From Buddleja alternifolia (lineage: Eukaryota; Streptophyta; Magnoliopsida; Lamiales; Scrophulariaceae), in assembly GCA_019426215.1 (NCBI GenBank), contig CM033392.1, forward strand, positions 38,674,980 through 38,738,979: 64,000 nt of DNA, given 5' to 3'. Positions 1 to 11,163 of this stretch are shown here, piece after piece (position 1 is the first letter of the stretch; the number at the start of each line of letters is the position of its first letter). The notes beneath the pieces are model-generated. The model did not search any database, was not told where the DNA came from, and saw only the letters and a list, made by a program, of their open reading frames with translations. Made by a program: the position numbers and the translations under genes.

Positions 1-1717
1 TTTAATTATTCGGGTGGGTCAAAAAGATGATGACCCGATATAATTTAATTAAGCCCAACAAGAAATTTAATCAATCTCGACTTATTAATTAATTTTGGCT
101 TGATTTAATTAATTCCAAATGGGCCATTGGATAGGTGATTTAGATTTTAATTAAAAATAGTCCAATAGAAATTAATAAAGTGTGCATGTTATTTTGAATT
201 AATTAAATTGAGCCCAATTGAAATAAATCTAGACCAAAAGGATGGTAACTTAGGTTTGATGAAATCGAGCCCAATAAAATTAATTGGAATTAAATATTTA
301 ATTAGAAATAATTAATTATTTTTCTTGGAGATTAATAATTAATTTATGGATTAAATATTATTAATTTTTCCTCGACTTGGAAAATAAATGGATATTTGAA
401 TATAGAATATATTATTTTTCTTGTATAATTAATAATTAATTCTTTAATCAAATAAAAGTCTTTCCATTTAATGATTGCTTTTAATCATAATAAATTAGAA
501 TTTCATATTTTACGTATTTATTTAGTTCGACTAATTTTATTTTAATTAAAGGTAGATATACTTAATTTTGAATTTTGTATATCTAAGTCATCTAGTAGGA
601 CTAGAATGATTTTAATTGAAATAAAAAATATATAAAAGTTGGGAATTTATTAAAGGACTTTTTAGTTGGACTAAAATTTTAAGAATCAACATAAGTGATT
701 TACATTGCGAGCATGTCTTATGTGATCAAAACACCGATCATGGATTTAGGTTTATTTGTTTTACCTTTATATGTTATGAGTTATCAAGTTTGAGGCTATT
801 TATTATATTCGTAGAAATAATGCATGAGTTGTTTTAGGAATTGAAATAGAATAGTTCAAAATTGATAAAGTCAAAAGGCCCATGAATGTTAAATAGGTTT
901 TAATTTATGCCTTTTGTGATGATCCATTGGCTCGAGCTCTCTAGTAAAAGTCCATGATCCAGTGATGAAATTATTATTTATTTATTTTAGTTCCATGAAT
1001 ATTTATATTGAAAGGCATGATTATTAGTAGTATTTTTATGCATGATCAATATAAAATAAAAGAGCTATATAAATTGAATAATGTGCAAACTAAGACCAAA
1101 ACTCTTGACAATTTAAATTCTCCTAAATAAATAATACTGAGTTAGAAAAGGATGTTTGATATCCTCACCTTCCACTAAGCTTTCTAAAGTTAAAATTGCT
1201 ATACATGTGTAATGCTTCCCAGTTATGGGAGTTATGCTTTTAGAAATAATTTGAAATTTTATTAAGTGCATGAAATGCCTTAATCGAAGCATATTTCAAC
1301 CCAGAAACCTGTTCGGTTGCAAGGTGAAATTCAAATATTAGATTATAGGAGTTAGTGGGAATGAACTCGGGTAGTTCACGAGCTTAGAAACCTGTTTGGT
1401 TGTGGTTTGGTGAACTATAGGGAAAGTAATTGAAATGTTTATTGGATAAATTGATATTAGATATCACTTCAAATAATTAATGGGCCAAAAACCGGTTAGG
1501 TTGCAGCCCATTTAATTAATTGAAGACCTCAATAAGCATTGTGGAATCAATACCAATGACGATTCCCGATTTTCACATGGGAGTGTGCGATTCGAAAAAT
1601 GCAGTGGGAGCCAAGATAAATTTTAAGTCCTTAATTGTTCTTGGTTAAGTCAAAACAAGTAATCTAATTAAATCTGGTTCTTTTCTGCAGTTATTTTCTC
1701 GTTTATCTCTCTCAAAA
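1..1717 (+). other. Copia-A untranslated leader
   Basis: AT-rich non-coding leader upstream of gag. It aligns by eye with the antisense of 53551-55000 in Copia-F. A motif of the form CCTGTTxGGTTGCAAGG occurs three times (1302-1324, 1385-1402, 1486-1506). Triplets at equivalent positions also occur in Copia-B and Copia-F. No reading frame here looks real. Confidence 0.7.
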
Positions 1718-2550
1718 ATGACAAACCCACTTTCAATTTTACTCGAAAGAAATGTTCTAACTGGACCCAATCACATGCAATGGTTCGCGATCTTAAGGAA
1801 TGTCCTGAGTGAAGAGTCAATTGATTATGTATTGGAAACAGATCTTCTTGTTGTTCCTGAGAGAAATGAGGATGAAAAGGTTCAACTAGCTCACTTTAAT
1901 TAGACTTGTGACAATTATAAAGTTAGAGGATAGATTCTATGCTCAATGTGTAGTGAGCTGCAAAGTTCACATGATACAATGAGCAATGCAAGGGACATAG
2001 TTCTTCACCTGGAAGAAATGTTTGGAGAGCACGGTAGGACCGTAAGATATTTCATATCAAAAGAACTCTTCAGAGCGAGGATGAGAGAGGAAGAGAGTGT
2101 GGGAGACCACGTTCTTACGATGATGACCCTAATGGAAAGACTTAGGTCAATGCATTTCTATATAGATATTCATCTTCAAGTTGATCTCATCCTACAGTCG
2201 CTCCCTGACTCCTTCTACTACTTCGTCATGTACTTTGATATCAATGATATCGATTGTTCATTAGCTGGGCTGACAAAGAAGCTTGAAATTGAACAAGCTT
2301 GGATAAGGACGAATAAGAAGAAGGATTCTTCTCTCTATTTAACGAATGATTCATTTGATGATCAACGTAATGGAAAGAGGAAAAGGCAAAAGAAAGTGTC
2401 CACAAGAACTCAAAAGAAGTTAGGACATGGCCGTAAGACCAAAGGGCCTAAGAAAATGGATAGATGTCTCGAGTGCGGTGAGCTTAACCACTGGAAGAGG
2501 AACTATCCCAAATTAGGCAAAGGCGCAAAAGGTATGGAACTCTTTGTTTT
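1718..2550 (+). pseudogene. gag: Copia-A gag (capsid/nucleocapsid), broken
   Basis: The Gag protein would form the cytoplasmic virus-like particle. The start ATG at 1718 matches the N-terminus of the Copia-F gag (both continue LTGPN after the first ~15 residues). Two in-frame TAG codons (1901-1903 and 1931-1933) interrupt the N-terminal third; the first replaces a Trp by comparison with Copia-F. The capsid-like part follows (NARDIVLHLEEMFGEHGRT, then VDLILQSLPDSFYYFV). A CCHC zinc knuckle at 2465-2506 reads C-x2-C-x4-H-x4-Y. The fourth ligand Cys is Tyr (TGT to TAT), so RNA binding would be impaired as well. Confidence 0.88.
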
Positions 2551-3853
2551 TGAAACTAACTGTTCTATGACCATCTTTTCTACTTCGTGGATTCTGGACT
2601 CTGGGGATAGTGCCCATGTTTGTTGTTTGGATCAGGATCTGCAGAGAAGTAGAAAGCTGGGCCGAGAAGAAGTGATGATCAAAGTAGGCAGCGGGGAAAG
2701 CGTCGCGGCTACTAGGATTGGATCTACTTCTCTTTATTTGAATTCTAGACATTTACTATTATTAGATGATGTTTTAGTTTTGCCCAAGGGGCTTAAGAAC
2801 ATTGTGTCTATTCCTATCTTAGTTAAGATTGGATATACATTCCGTTTTTCTAAATTAAATTGCGACATTTATTATGAGAATAAATTAGTTGGCAATGCTT
2901 CTTTAGTTAATGGTTTGTATTATTTAAATGTCCATAATTCATCTGATGTGAATGTTGTAACTCATAAATGTGGTAGGCAAGAACCTAACCTAAGACTCAA
3001 GTGGTATCTTAGACTAGGCCATGCCGGAGAGCACAAGATCCACAAAATGGAAAAAGATGGGCTTTTAAGCTCACTAGGGTCGGATCTCTATCTAACATGT
3101 GAATCATGTCTCCTTGGCAAGATGGCTAGATCACCCTTCACTGGGACTTTTGAAAGAGCTACTCAAGTCTTAGAGTTAGTGCATACCGACGTCTGTGGAC
3201 CATTTGGAGAAATGGCTCACGGGGGTTTCTACTACTTCATCACTTTCATAGACGATCATTCAAGATATGGTCTAGTGTATCTAATGAAGCAAAAGTCTGA
3301 ATCCTTTGAAAAGTTCAAAGAGTTCAAAGCCTTAGTACGTAGAAAATCAAACTGGGCAAAATATAAAAACTCTACGATCGGATCGTGGAGGAGAATATAT
3401 GAGTGCTGAGTTTTATGAATTCCTTAGACAACAAGGAATAATGTTACAACTAACACCATCAGCAACTCCCCAACTAAATGGAGTAGCCGAGCGAAGGAAC
3501 CAAACACTATTAGACATGGTTCGTTCCATGCTTAGTTACACTGATTTACCCATTTTGTTGTGGGGACATGCGCTCCTAACTGCTGCTTATATATTCAATA
3601 GATGTCCCTCCAAATCTGTTCCTAAAACTCCGCATGAGATGTGGAGTGATAGGAAACCAAGTCTTAACCACATTAAGATTTAGGGATGTTCCGCTTATGT
3701 CAAAAAGACTAAAGTGGAGAAATTGGAGACAAGATCCCTCATGGGACGTTTCATTGGCTATCCTGAAGATTCCATGTGATTCTTCTTTTACCTGCATGAT
3801 GATCAGAGAATCATCATGGCCCTCAAGCTCACTTCCTTGAAGATGAGTTCATC
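2551..3853 (+). pseudogene. pol: Copia-A protease-integrase segment of pol, broken
   Basis: The aspartic protease signature WILDSG lies at 2588-2605. A GAG-pre-integrase segment follows (WYLRLGHAG, then CESCLLGKMA). The integrase core has the first Asp in HTDVCGP (3188-3190), the second in RSDRGGEY (3381-3383) and the Glu in NGVAERRNQT (3489-3491), so the DD35E triad is present. A frameshift just before the second Asp (about 3350-3370) separates it from the upstream frame. TAG at 3681-3683 replaces the Trp of the conserved IWGC motif, and a TGA follows near 3777. Functionally this was the processing enzyme plus the DNA-joining enzyme. Confidence 0.88.
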
Positions 3854-5614
3854 TTGGAAGGGGTCAAAGGTAGGAAAATTGTTCCAGGAGAACAAAATGA
3901 AACTCCCTCAGAGACAACTGTCGAAGAACCAAGGCCTGAACCAATAGTAGCACAACCACCACGTAGATTTGGTAGAAAACCACATGAACCTGAGAGGTAT
4001 GGATATCTACTGCAGGGGAAGCCAGAGCTTCACACTATAGTACAAGAAAGTCATGAAGATGATCCTTGTACCTATGATCAAGCGATGGTGGATGTCGACG
4101 CTTCAAGATGGTGAGAAGTCATGGAAACATATATGGATTCTATGCAATCGAACCAAGTCTGGACTTTGGTAGATCGTCCTGAAGGTATCAAACCTATAGG
4201 ATGTAAGTGGATCTACAAAAGAAAGATAGGTAGTGATGGCAAGGTTGACACCTTTAAAGCCAGGCTCATAGCGAAAGGGTATAGTCGAAGAGAAGGATTT
4301 GACTATCAAGAAACCTTTTCGCCCATGGCTATGATAAAATCCATCCGAATACTGTTATCCATAGCTGCATACTTAGATTATGAGATATAGAAAATGGATG
4401 TCAAAATGGATTTCCAAATGGATTCCTCGAGGAAGATATCTATATGGAACAGCCAAAGGGTTTTGTGTCCGAGACCGATATCCATAAAGTATGTAAACTT
4501 GAGCGGTCCATATATGGTCTCAAGCAAGCATCTAGAAGCTGGAATCTTCATTTTGATGAAGTAGTAAAGGGATATGGCTACATCAAGAATGAAGATGAAC
4601 CCTGTGTCTACAAGAAGACTAGTGGGAGCAAACTCTCGTTCTTAGTACTATATGTGGATGACATTCTACTTATAGGAAATGACGTAGGAATGCTCACCAC
4701 AGTCAAAAAATGGCTTCCGAGTACGTTTTTCATGAAAGACTTGGGAAAAGCGACATACATTCTAGGAATTCGTATTTACAGAGATAGAACGAATAGAATG
4801 ATAGGTTTCTCCCAAGACCTTTACTTAGAATAGGTCCTAAAGAGGTTTAGGATGGGTAATTCTAAGAAAGGGTTTCTTCCCCATGAGACATGGAGTACAC
4901 TTATCCAAGTCTATGTGTCCTCAAAGTGAGGAAGATAGACAGGAGATGAGTAATGTACCCTATGCTTCTGCAGTTGGTAGCCTGATGTATGCAATGTTGT
5001 GTACTAGACCCAACATTGCCTATGTTGTAAGCGTGGTGAGTCGATTTCAGGCAAACCCGGGAAAGGAACATTGGATAGCTGTGAAAAACATCCTAAAGTA
5101 TCTTACAAGAACTAAGGATATGATTCTCATCTATGGAGGCGGAGACCTGAAGATGGAAGGTTATTCTGATTCAGACTTTCAGTCTGATGTTGATGACCGA
5201 AAATCAACTTCAGGATTTGTTTTTACTCTCAATGGTGGAGCGGTGTCTTGGAAAAGTTCCAAGCAAAGCACAACCGCTGATTCCACCACTAAAGCAGAGT
5301 ATGTAGCAGCCTCAGAGGCAGCCAAAGAAGACATTTGGATGAGAAAGTTTCTTAGAGAACTTGATTCGATCCCTAGTGCTCAGCTCCCGTTACCACTTTA
5401 TTGTGATAACAATGGAGCAATAGCGCAAGCCAAGGAACCAAAGTCTCATAACAAGTCCAAAGACATTGAGAGAAGATTTCATATCATCAGAGAGATCGAT
5501 GGCAGAGGAGAGATAGAAGTGCAAAAAATAGCCTCAGCTGACAATGTAGCTGACCTATTCACCAAACCATTACCTCAAGTTGTTTTGGACCGACACCTAA
5601 AAGGATCGGTGTAA
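3854..5614 (+). pseudogene. pol: Copia-A reverse transcriptase-RNase H, broken
   Basis: The reverse transcriptase (RVT_2 type) begins around VWTLVDRPEGIKPIGCKW (4159 on) and contains the catalytic YVDDILLIGND (YVDD at 4651-4662). RNase H carries Asp in YSDSDFQSD, Glu in KAEYVAASEA and Asp in YCDNNGAIA, all retained. Breaks: TGA at 4112-4114 (Arg in Copia-F), TAG at 4388-4390 (Trp of EIWQMDV), a frameshift within the next 40 bases, TAG after YLE near 4831, and a frameshift near 4880. The last 243 codons (4883-5614) are open. The stop at 5614 lies 38 bases before the 3' LTR, the usual spacing. Confidence 0.92.
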
Positions 5615-5652
5615 GATACCACAATGAGTGGCATTGAGTGCAAGTGGGAGAT

Positions 5653-7025
5653 TATTAAGAATATGCCCTCAGATGTTATAAAGGATAGAATATGTAGGGC
5701 ATCTATCTTATATTGAACTTAAATTTAAATTATAAAAGGCATTACTTAGTTTTTCACTTAATTCTTATCTGCATCTACAAGTTGTGTAAAAAAGCGTTGC
5801 CCTTGTTTACAGTGCGATCCCTCTACTTCCTATGGGATACGAAGAAAGGCACTAGAGAGATCGACCTTGCCTACTAAAACTAGTTTGCAAGTTATATGAA
5901 GTCTTTAATGGGCAAATAAAGACTTCGAATACTTGTGCAATCTTAGCTCTGACATGGGAGTGCCTGTTTCGTATCATCGGATGGTAGGAGATTGAGATTG
6001 TAGGCACATCAGTGGAACTGATATGCTCGAACACGACTCGTATTGTTTCTGTCACATTGGTTTTCACTCTGTGACTATCAATGATAGAACTGATTATGCA
6101 TAATAGGTATATGTGAACCTATGACCTGAAGTATCAGGCTGAAGATGCACTTGTGACATTAAGTCTTTCACTAGAGCAGTTAGACCCAATTCACCCGTTG
6201 GTGGGGTCGACCTCGAAATGCGGACTTGATGAGCAAGTGGTAGTCTTAGCAGATATCTAATATGAGATTTGTTCTCTAATAAGTGAATGAGAATATACCC
6301 TATGTGAGTATAGATAAATAGATATCAAAGTCTTTGGCCAAAGCAGAAGGGATGATTGTGCTAGGCACTAAATCAATCTCAAGGATCTCGTATTATTATA
6401 ATTAATACATATGGTCAAGTCCAGTGAGTTTGACATAGTCATGACTCTCACTTGACCGGGGAACATGAACAAAGGGTTTATACATATACGGTATTTACGA
6501 TTGCAAGGTTTCGGAATGATCCTATCATTCGTTTTCGTTTGGGTTACGAAGTGGGCCATGTTACTGGCTAGGTGTTACCCACTTCCTTTGGCTTCCTCTC
6601 ATTGCCAAATGAAACGAACCTAAAGAGTCGTGCTAAAGGATCGACAAAGAAAAATGAAAAAAGTAATTTCTATTTTCTTCTAGGAGTTTTAATTTGTTGG
6701 ATAAATTAAATAATTAATTATTCATTAGATGAAATAATTAATTATATGAATAAGATTAATTATTAATTAATTTTCTAGAGAAATATATTAATGAATTAAT
6801 TTATCTAATCAGTTTGGTTATTTAATTAATTTATTTATTTATTGGATATAATAAATTATTAATTGAAATAAGAAGTTAATTAAACAAAACAAATCCTAGG
6901 CTTCTAGAAGGCGTCCACTTTGGATGCCTAATAGGCTTAAATAGGCGTCCATGTGATGCCCTAGTTTAGGGCTCTTTTGTTTTGACTCGTTCAATAAGTC
7001 ATGAGGTATATAAGGACTCTTTGAC
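5653..7025 (+). repeat. Copia-A 3' LTR, truncated
   Basis: It starts TATTAAGAATATGCCC, matching the Copia-F LTR start TGTTAGAGTATATGCCC on the opposite strand, with the canonical TG mutated to TA. The purine tract CAAGTGGGAGAT precedes it. Homology to the Copia-F LTR runs through U3 (for example the CCAAAGACTTTGATATC-like and AAGAGTCG segments, inverted) to the TATA region. R and U5 are missing: near 7025 the sequence switches to an LTR in the other orientation. Confidence 0.8.
7007..7015 (+). promoter_or_regulatory. Putative TATA box of the Copia-A LTR
   Basis: TATATAAGG lies at the end of the truncated U3, where the core promoter of a plant Copia LTR is expected. The rearrangement junction follows within about 15 bases, so any transcript from it would run into antisense LTR sequence of Copia-B. 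This is inferred from motif and position only. Confidence 0.4.
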
Positions 7026-7884
7026 TTTGAATATGAGTCCCACCTACTCAGTCAAGTGGTCCATATTTTAACCAAAATTAGATGAAATGATTAGACATTT
7101 TATACCTTTCCATTTGTAAATACCATGTGAATACAAACTCTTCGTTTTCTTATCCCGGTTAAGTGAGAGTCATGGTTTTGGTCAAACTCACTAACTTAAC
7201 ACTATGAGATTTTTATAATAAGCTCAGATCATTGAATGTTTTGGCCAAAGACTTTAAGATCTAACTTACTTATAAATGCATTGGATAATTCCTCATTCAC
7301 TTACGAGTGAACGAATCCTTTCTTGGATATCAGTTAAGAGTACTACTTGCCGACTAGGTTGCAGTTCGAGGTTGACCCCACCAACAGGTGAATTGGGCCT
7401 AACTACTCTAATGACAAACCTAACGTCACAAGTATATCTTCAACTCGATTCCTCAAGTTTAAAGTTCAGACACACCTATTACAATTTAATCAATTCTGTC
7501 ATTGACTGTCAAAGAGTGAACACCCATGTGACAGAATCGATGTGAGTCATGTCTGAGTGCCACTATCTCCATCAGTGCACTTATGATATGAGTTCTTCAC
7601 TACTTCCTAGTGATTGACGGGTATCTTTCTCGTCAAAACTCATATCATATCATGATTTCCAATGCCCAATTGAAAATCTTTAACGTGCAGACTATTTTAG
7701 TACACAAGTATCAGACTCCTCTAATGCCTTAGAGAGTTAACTCTTGTGTACATGGACTTATCGATTATTACAATATATAAATGCCAATATGAATGTAAAC
7801 AACTAAAATGCCTTTTATTGATTAATTTAATAAATAATTACAAATCGATAATGTCCTATCATTTACTAATCCTCTAGTGGCATT
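7026..7884 (-). repeat. Copia-B 3' LTR fragment
   Basis: It matches 10285-11147 at roughly 90% by eye (shared segments include CAAGTGGTCCATATTTTAAC, CCAAAGACTTTAAGATCTAA and CCTCTAGTGGCATT). About 760 bp of R-U5 are missing at the left end and about 21 bp of U3 at the right end. An 89-codon frame on the plus strand here recurs in the other LTR; it is antisense to the LTR and I do not treat it as a gene. Confidence 0.8.
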
Positions 7885-9074
7885 CGGAAGTCATCGTTGG
7901 AAGGCTTCGTAGTGGTGATTGAGTTCTTTAACTAGATTAATAGGTTGCAACCTTTTGCTGGTATTTGGCCTAATCAATCTATTAAAGTGATGTCCAGCAT
8001 CAATTCATCAAATGGATGATTCAATCACTTTGTCCATTATTCATCAAATTTCAACCTTTTAACGATCATATTGATTTATGAATAATCTAAGTTCAACCCA
8101 CTAACTATCTATTAGTCTAAGAATTGAGTTTCACCTTGCAACCTTTTGCTAGTATTTGGGATGAAATTTGTTTTCGACCAACGGCATTTCATGCACTTAG
8201 GAAAAATATAAAATATATTTCAATATATAGTTCTCCCATTACTTAGAGATGATTTATATATTAAATATCATTTTAATTTCTTCTAGGCTCAGTGGAGGAC
8301 AAAATACCTAATACCCTTTACTAACTTAATATTTTTCAAGTGGGAGAATTTAAATTATTTATTAGGTCTCACTTGGCACATTAACCCATGCAATCCTACA
8401 AAACTAACAACACATGATTCATGGAGTATATTTCCTAGATTGAAACAAGCCAATATTTCAATCATAAAATAAAAAAGAAACTATACTAAAGCTTCCAAAG
8501 CTCCTTCTTGAATCTCCTCGGCTCGACTTGAATTTCTCCTTTGGGCCTATTCTATTTCTAACTATTACATTTCAATATTTTTCACCTATACAAAATTTAT
8601 CTAGAAAGAAAATAAAAATAGGCTCAAAATGGCCTTTACAACCCATCAAAAAGAAATACAATTTATAAAATGAGCCTAAGTCTATAAATCATATCTCCCG
8701 TCACATAACATGTCAAACATGATATCATCCACATAACACACAAAAACATATATGCTAATTTCTAATTAAATTCTAAATTTAATTATTGTTTTTCATATTC
8801 TTGAGAAAACTAATTTATTTAAGTCTATTTGAAAATTCAATTTTAGTGAACTCCAATTAATTTTCTAATAAAATTCAATTTTAATAAAAAATTAAATTCT
8901 AAGTTCATTAAATTAATTTCACAATAGAAGAAATCCAATTTAATTCGAAGTCTAACTTTAATTAACATTAGATTAGATGAAAATAAAATTAATCTTATTG
9001 AATAATTAATATTATTTATTTTGCATTAAAATCTAATTTTAACCAAAACTAAATAATTAATATTATTTAACAAA

Positions 9075-9130
9075 TGACCCGGGTCGACCCATCGGTGACC
9101 CGGGTCGACCCATCGGTGACCCGGGTCGGG
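9075..9130. repeat. 21-bp tandem repeat, about 2.6 copies
   Basis: Unit TGACCCGGGTCGACCCATCGG starts at 9075 and 9096, with a partial third copy at 9117. Each unit is itself partly palindromic (ACCCGGGT, GGGTCGACCC). It lies in the GC-rich leader of Copia-B. The Copia-A and Copia-F leaders have a related GGGTCATCATC / GACCCACCCGG segment in a similar place. Confidence 0.85.
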
Positions 9131-9140
9131 TTGCAAAACT

Positions 9141-9207
9141 TGTGTGTTAAAAACACACGGGTTGGCGAGCCCATCGCCTCAGCACCCCAGCTGCTGGGGC
9201 GATGGGC
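9141..9207 (-). promoter_or_regulatory. Leader RNA hairpins of Copia-B
   Basis: Two inverted repeats occur in tandem. GTGTGTT-AAA-AACACAC spans 9142-9158. GCCCATCGCC pairs with GGCGATGGGC across 9169-9207, with an inner CCCCAG-CTG-CTGGGG stem. Copia-F has GC-rich hairpins at the equivalent place (55073-55200) despite different primary sequence. In LTR elements this leader region commonly holds packaging or dimerisation signals; that role is inferred here. Confidence 0.5.
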
Positions 9208-9514
9208 AGCGCAACGGCCCATCTACGCGCTGCTTGCGCGCGCACAATGCATTGTTTCACTCCGGCGGCTTAGCAACTGATGCCCCGTCGCCGCCACGGA
9301 GACGGGTCGACACCGCAATTTGCAATTTTTTAATTCCATCACATCAAAATTACATAAAATCCAATTTTACATTAATTTCTAACGAACGAAAATAAATAAA
9401 TTTCTCAAGAACACGAATAACGCAAAATCCACATATCTAATCATGCATTGATAAAAAATTGTAAAACATGCATCTTCATCACATAATTTACATACGCCGA
9501 ACCCCGCTATTTGG

Positions 9515-9525
9515 GTCTGATACCA
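9515..9525 (-). promoter_or_regulatory. Copia-B primer binding site (tRNA-Met-i type)
   Basis: The minus strand reads TGGTATCAGAC one base after the LTR end. TGGTATCAGAGC is the usual plant Copia site complementary to the 3' end of initiator tRNA-Met. It fixes the element orientation and the LTR boundary at 9527. Confidence 0.8.
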
Positions 9526-9526
9526 C

Positions 9527-11163
9527 TATTAGGGAAAATTAACCAAACGCAGCATAAAACGAAATTTAAAATTTTTGGATTTTCCCTTCACAAGGTTAAT
9601 CTCGGGGTTTAATCATACGTATGTATGAAAGGGTAAATTACACATTACCCTTTGTAGCGAAGTGGTTGATTATTCCTACGAATTTGAATTCTTCAATTCT
9701 TCGCGAAATATCTCTGGCTGAATTAATGTTGATCCGAGCAATCCAAGTGTTCTACCTCTAAATCGTCTCGCCGGAAAAAACTTGATGAAAAGTCCTTCTT
9801 TGGTGATGAAACCGATGGCTAAGTGAGAGAGAGGGAGAGGAATTCTTTTTATTGTAGTGTTGTGTAATACAACTTATAGGCTTATAACTAATGTGATATT
9901 TATATCACTTAAGTTATTACCTTGGACTCAAACTAAGCCCATTCCTCCTAGTGGCCGCCCCTCATAGGGTTTAGTGTGTCACATGGTGTATTAATTTTGT
10001 GCTTAGTTTAATCTAATATTTAATTAATTAACTTAATCCAATTACTTAATTCAATTAAATAATAGATAACTCATTTAATTAATTATATTTCTTCAAAAAA
10101 TATTATATTAATTAAATCATAAATAAATTAACTTATTTCTTCAAATAATTAATTCTATTTATTTAATTTTAAGTATCCAATACTTAAAATATTACCAGAA
10201 GAAATATTCCACTTTTCATCAATTTTTCCTTTTTAAACGTGACTCTTTAGGTTCATCTATATTTGGCAATAGGAGAATTCCATTGAATATGAGTCCTACC
10301 TAGTCACTCAAGTGGTCCATATTTTAACCCAAATTAGATGAAATGATTAGATCATTTATACCTTTCCACTTGTAAATACCGTGTGAATACAAACTATTTG
10401 TTTCCTTATCCCGGTTAAGTGAGAGCCATGGTTTTTGTCAAACTCACTAACTTAACACAATGCAATATTTACAATAAGCTCAGATCATTGAATGCTTTGG
10501 CCAAAGACTTTAAGATCTAACTTATAAATGCATAGGATAATTCCTCGTTCATTTACGAGGGAACGAATCATTTCTTGGATATCTGTTAAGAGTACTACTT
10601 GCCCATTAGGTTGCAGTTCGAGGTTGACCCCACCAACGGGTGAATTAGACCTAACTACTCTAATGACAAACCTAACATCACAAGTATATCTTCAACTCGA
10701 TTCCTCAAGTGTAATGTTCAGACACACCTATTACAATTTAATCAATTATGTCATTGACTGTCAAAGAGTGAAAACTCATGTGACATAATCGATGCGAGTC
10801 ATGTCTGAGTGCCACTATCTCTATCAGTTCACCTATGATATGAGTTCTTCACTACTTTCTAGTGATTGACGGGCACCTTTCTCGTCAAAACTCATATCAT
10901 ACAAGTCTTTATGATTTCCAATGCCCAATTGAAAATCTTTGACTTGCAGACTATTTTAGTACACAAGTATCAGACTCCTCTAATACCTTAGAGAGTTAAC
11001 TCTTGTGTACATGGATTTATAGATGATTACAATATAAAAATGCCAATATGATTGTAAACAACTAAAATGCCTTTTTTTTTATCGATTTAATAAACAATTA
11101 CAGATCCATAATGTCCTATCATTTACTAATCCTCTAGTGGCATTTGAGGACATTAACCTAACA
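9527..11163 (-). repeat. Copia-B 5' LTR, full length (1,637 bp)
   Basis: On the minus strand it runs from TGTTAGGTTAATGTCC (11163 downward) to the primer site at 9526; the last bases read AATA rather than AACA. U3 contains the segment shared with 7026-7884. Transcription start, R and U5 would lie in 9527-10280. The LTR abuts exon-like sequence at 11164. Confidence 0.82.

Larger units (their letters stand above)
1..7025 (+). mobile_element. Copia-A: Ty1/Copia LTR retrotransposon, 5' end cut by window
   Basis: Domain order is gag, protease, integrase, reverse transcriptase, RNase H, the Ty1/Copia order. The 5' LTR and primer site lie left of the window: base 1 already matches the internal leader of the related Copia-F (both have the GGGTGGGTCAAAA motif followed by GATGATGACCC). 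The 3' LTR starts at 5653 directly after the purine tract CAAGTGGGAGAT. It is truncated near 7025, where an oppositely oriented LTR begins. The coding region has several in-frame stops and frameshifts, so the element is dead. The lineage within Copia was not assigned. Confidence 0.9.
7885..9526 (-). other. Copia-B leader with GC-rich structured block
   Basis: Non-coding leader between the primer site and the point where gag should begin. Its gag-proximal end carries three CAACCTTTT-type motifs (7943-7970, 8049-8073, 8134-8160). The primer-proximal end has a GC-rich island (9070-9310) in otherwise AT-rich DNA. That island holds a 21-bp tandem repeat and hairpins, listed separately. Confidence 0.7.
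7026..11163 (-). mobile_element. Copia-B: Copia element with its coding region deleted
   Basis: Read on the minus strand: full 5' LTR (11163-9527), primer site, leader (9526-7885), then part of the 3' LTR (7884-7026). Gag and pol are absent. The leader matches the Copia-F leader by eye (GATTGAGTTCTTTAA followed by the repeated CAACCTTTT-type motifs), so the two belong to related families. The 3' LTR joins the leader about 21 bases inside its start, a deletion of the coding region. The other LTR end is lost at the head-to-head junction with Copia-A, so no target duplication can be checked. Confidence 0.8.

Noticed and set aside
9074..9395. Frames of 68 and 83 codons in the GC-rich leader of Copia-B
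   Set aside because: Product of GC-rich tandem repeats with few stop codons. They lie antisense to the element's leader, with no homologue in Copia-A or Copia-F.
7276..10788. Similar 86-89-codon plus-strand frames at 7276-7545 and 10528-10788
   Set aside because: They lie antisense within the two copies of the Copia-B LTR and are similar only because the LTRs are. No coding signature or known domain.
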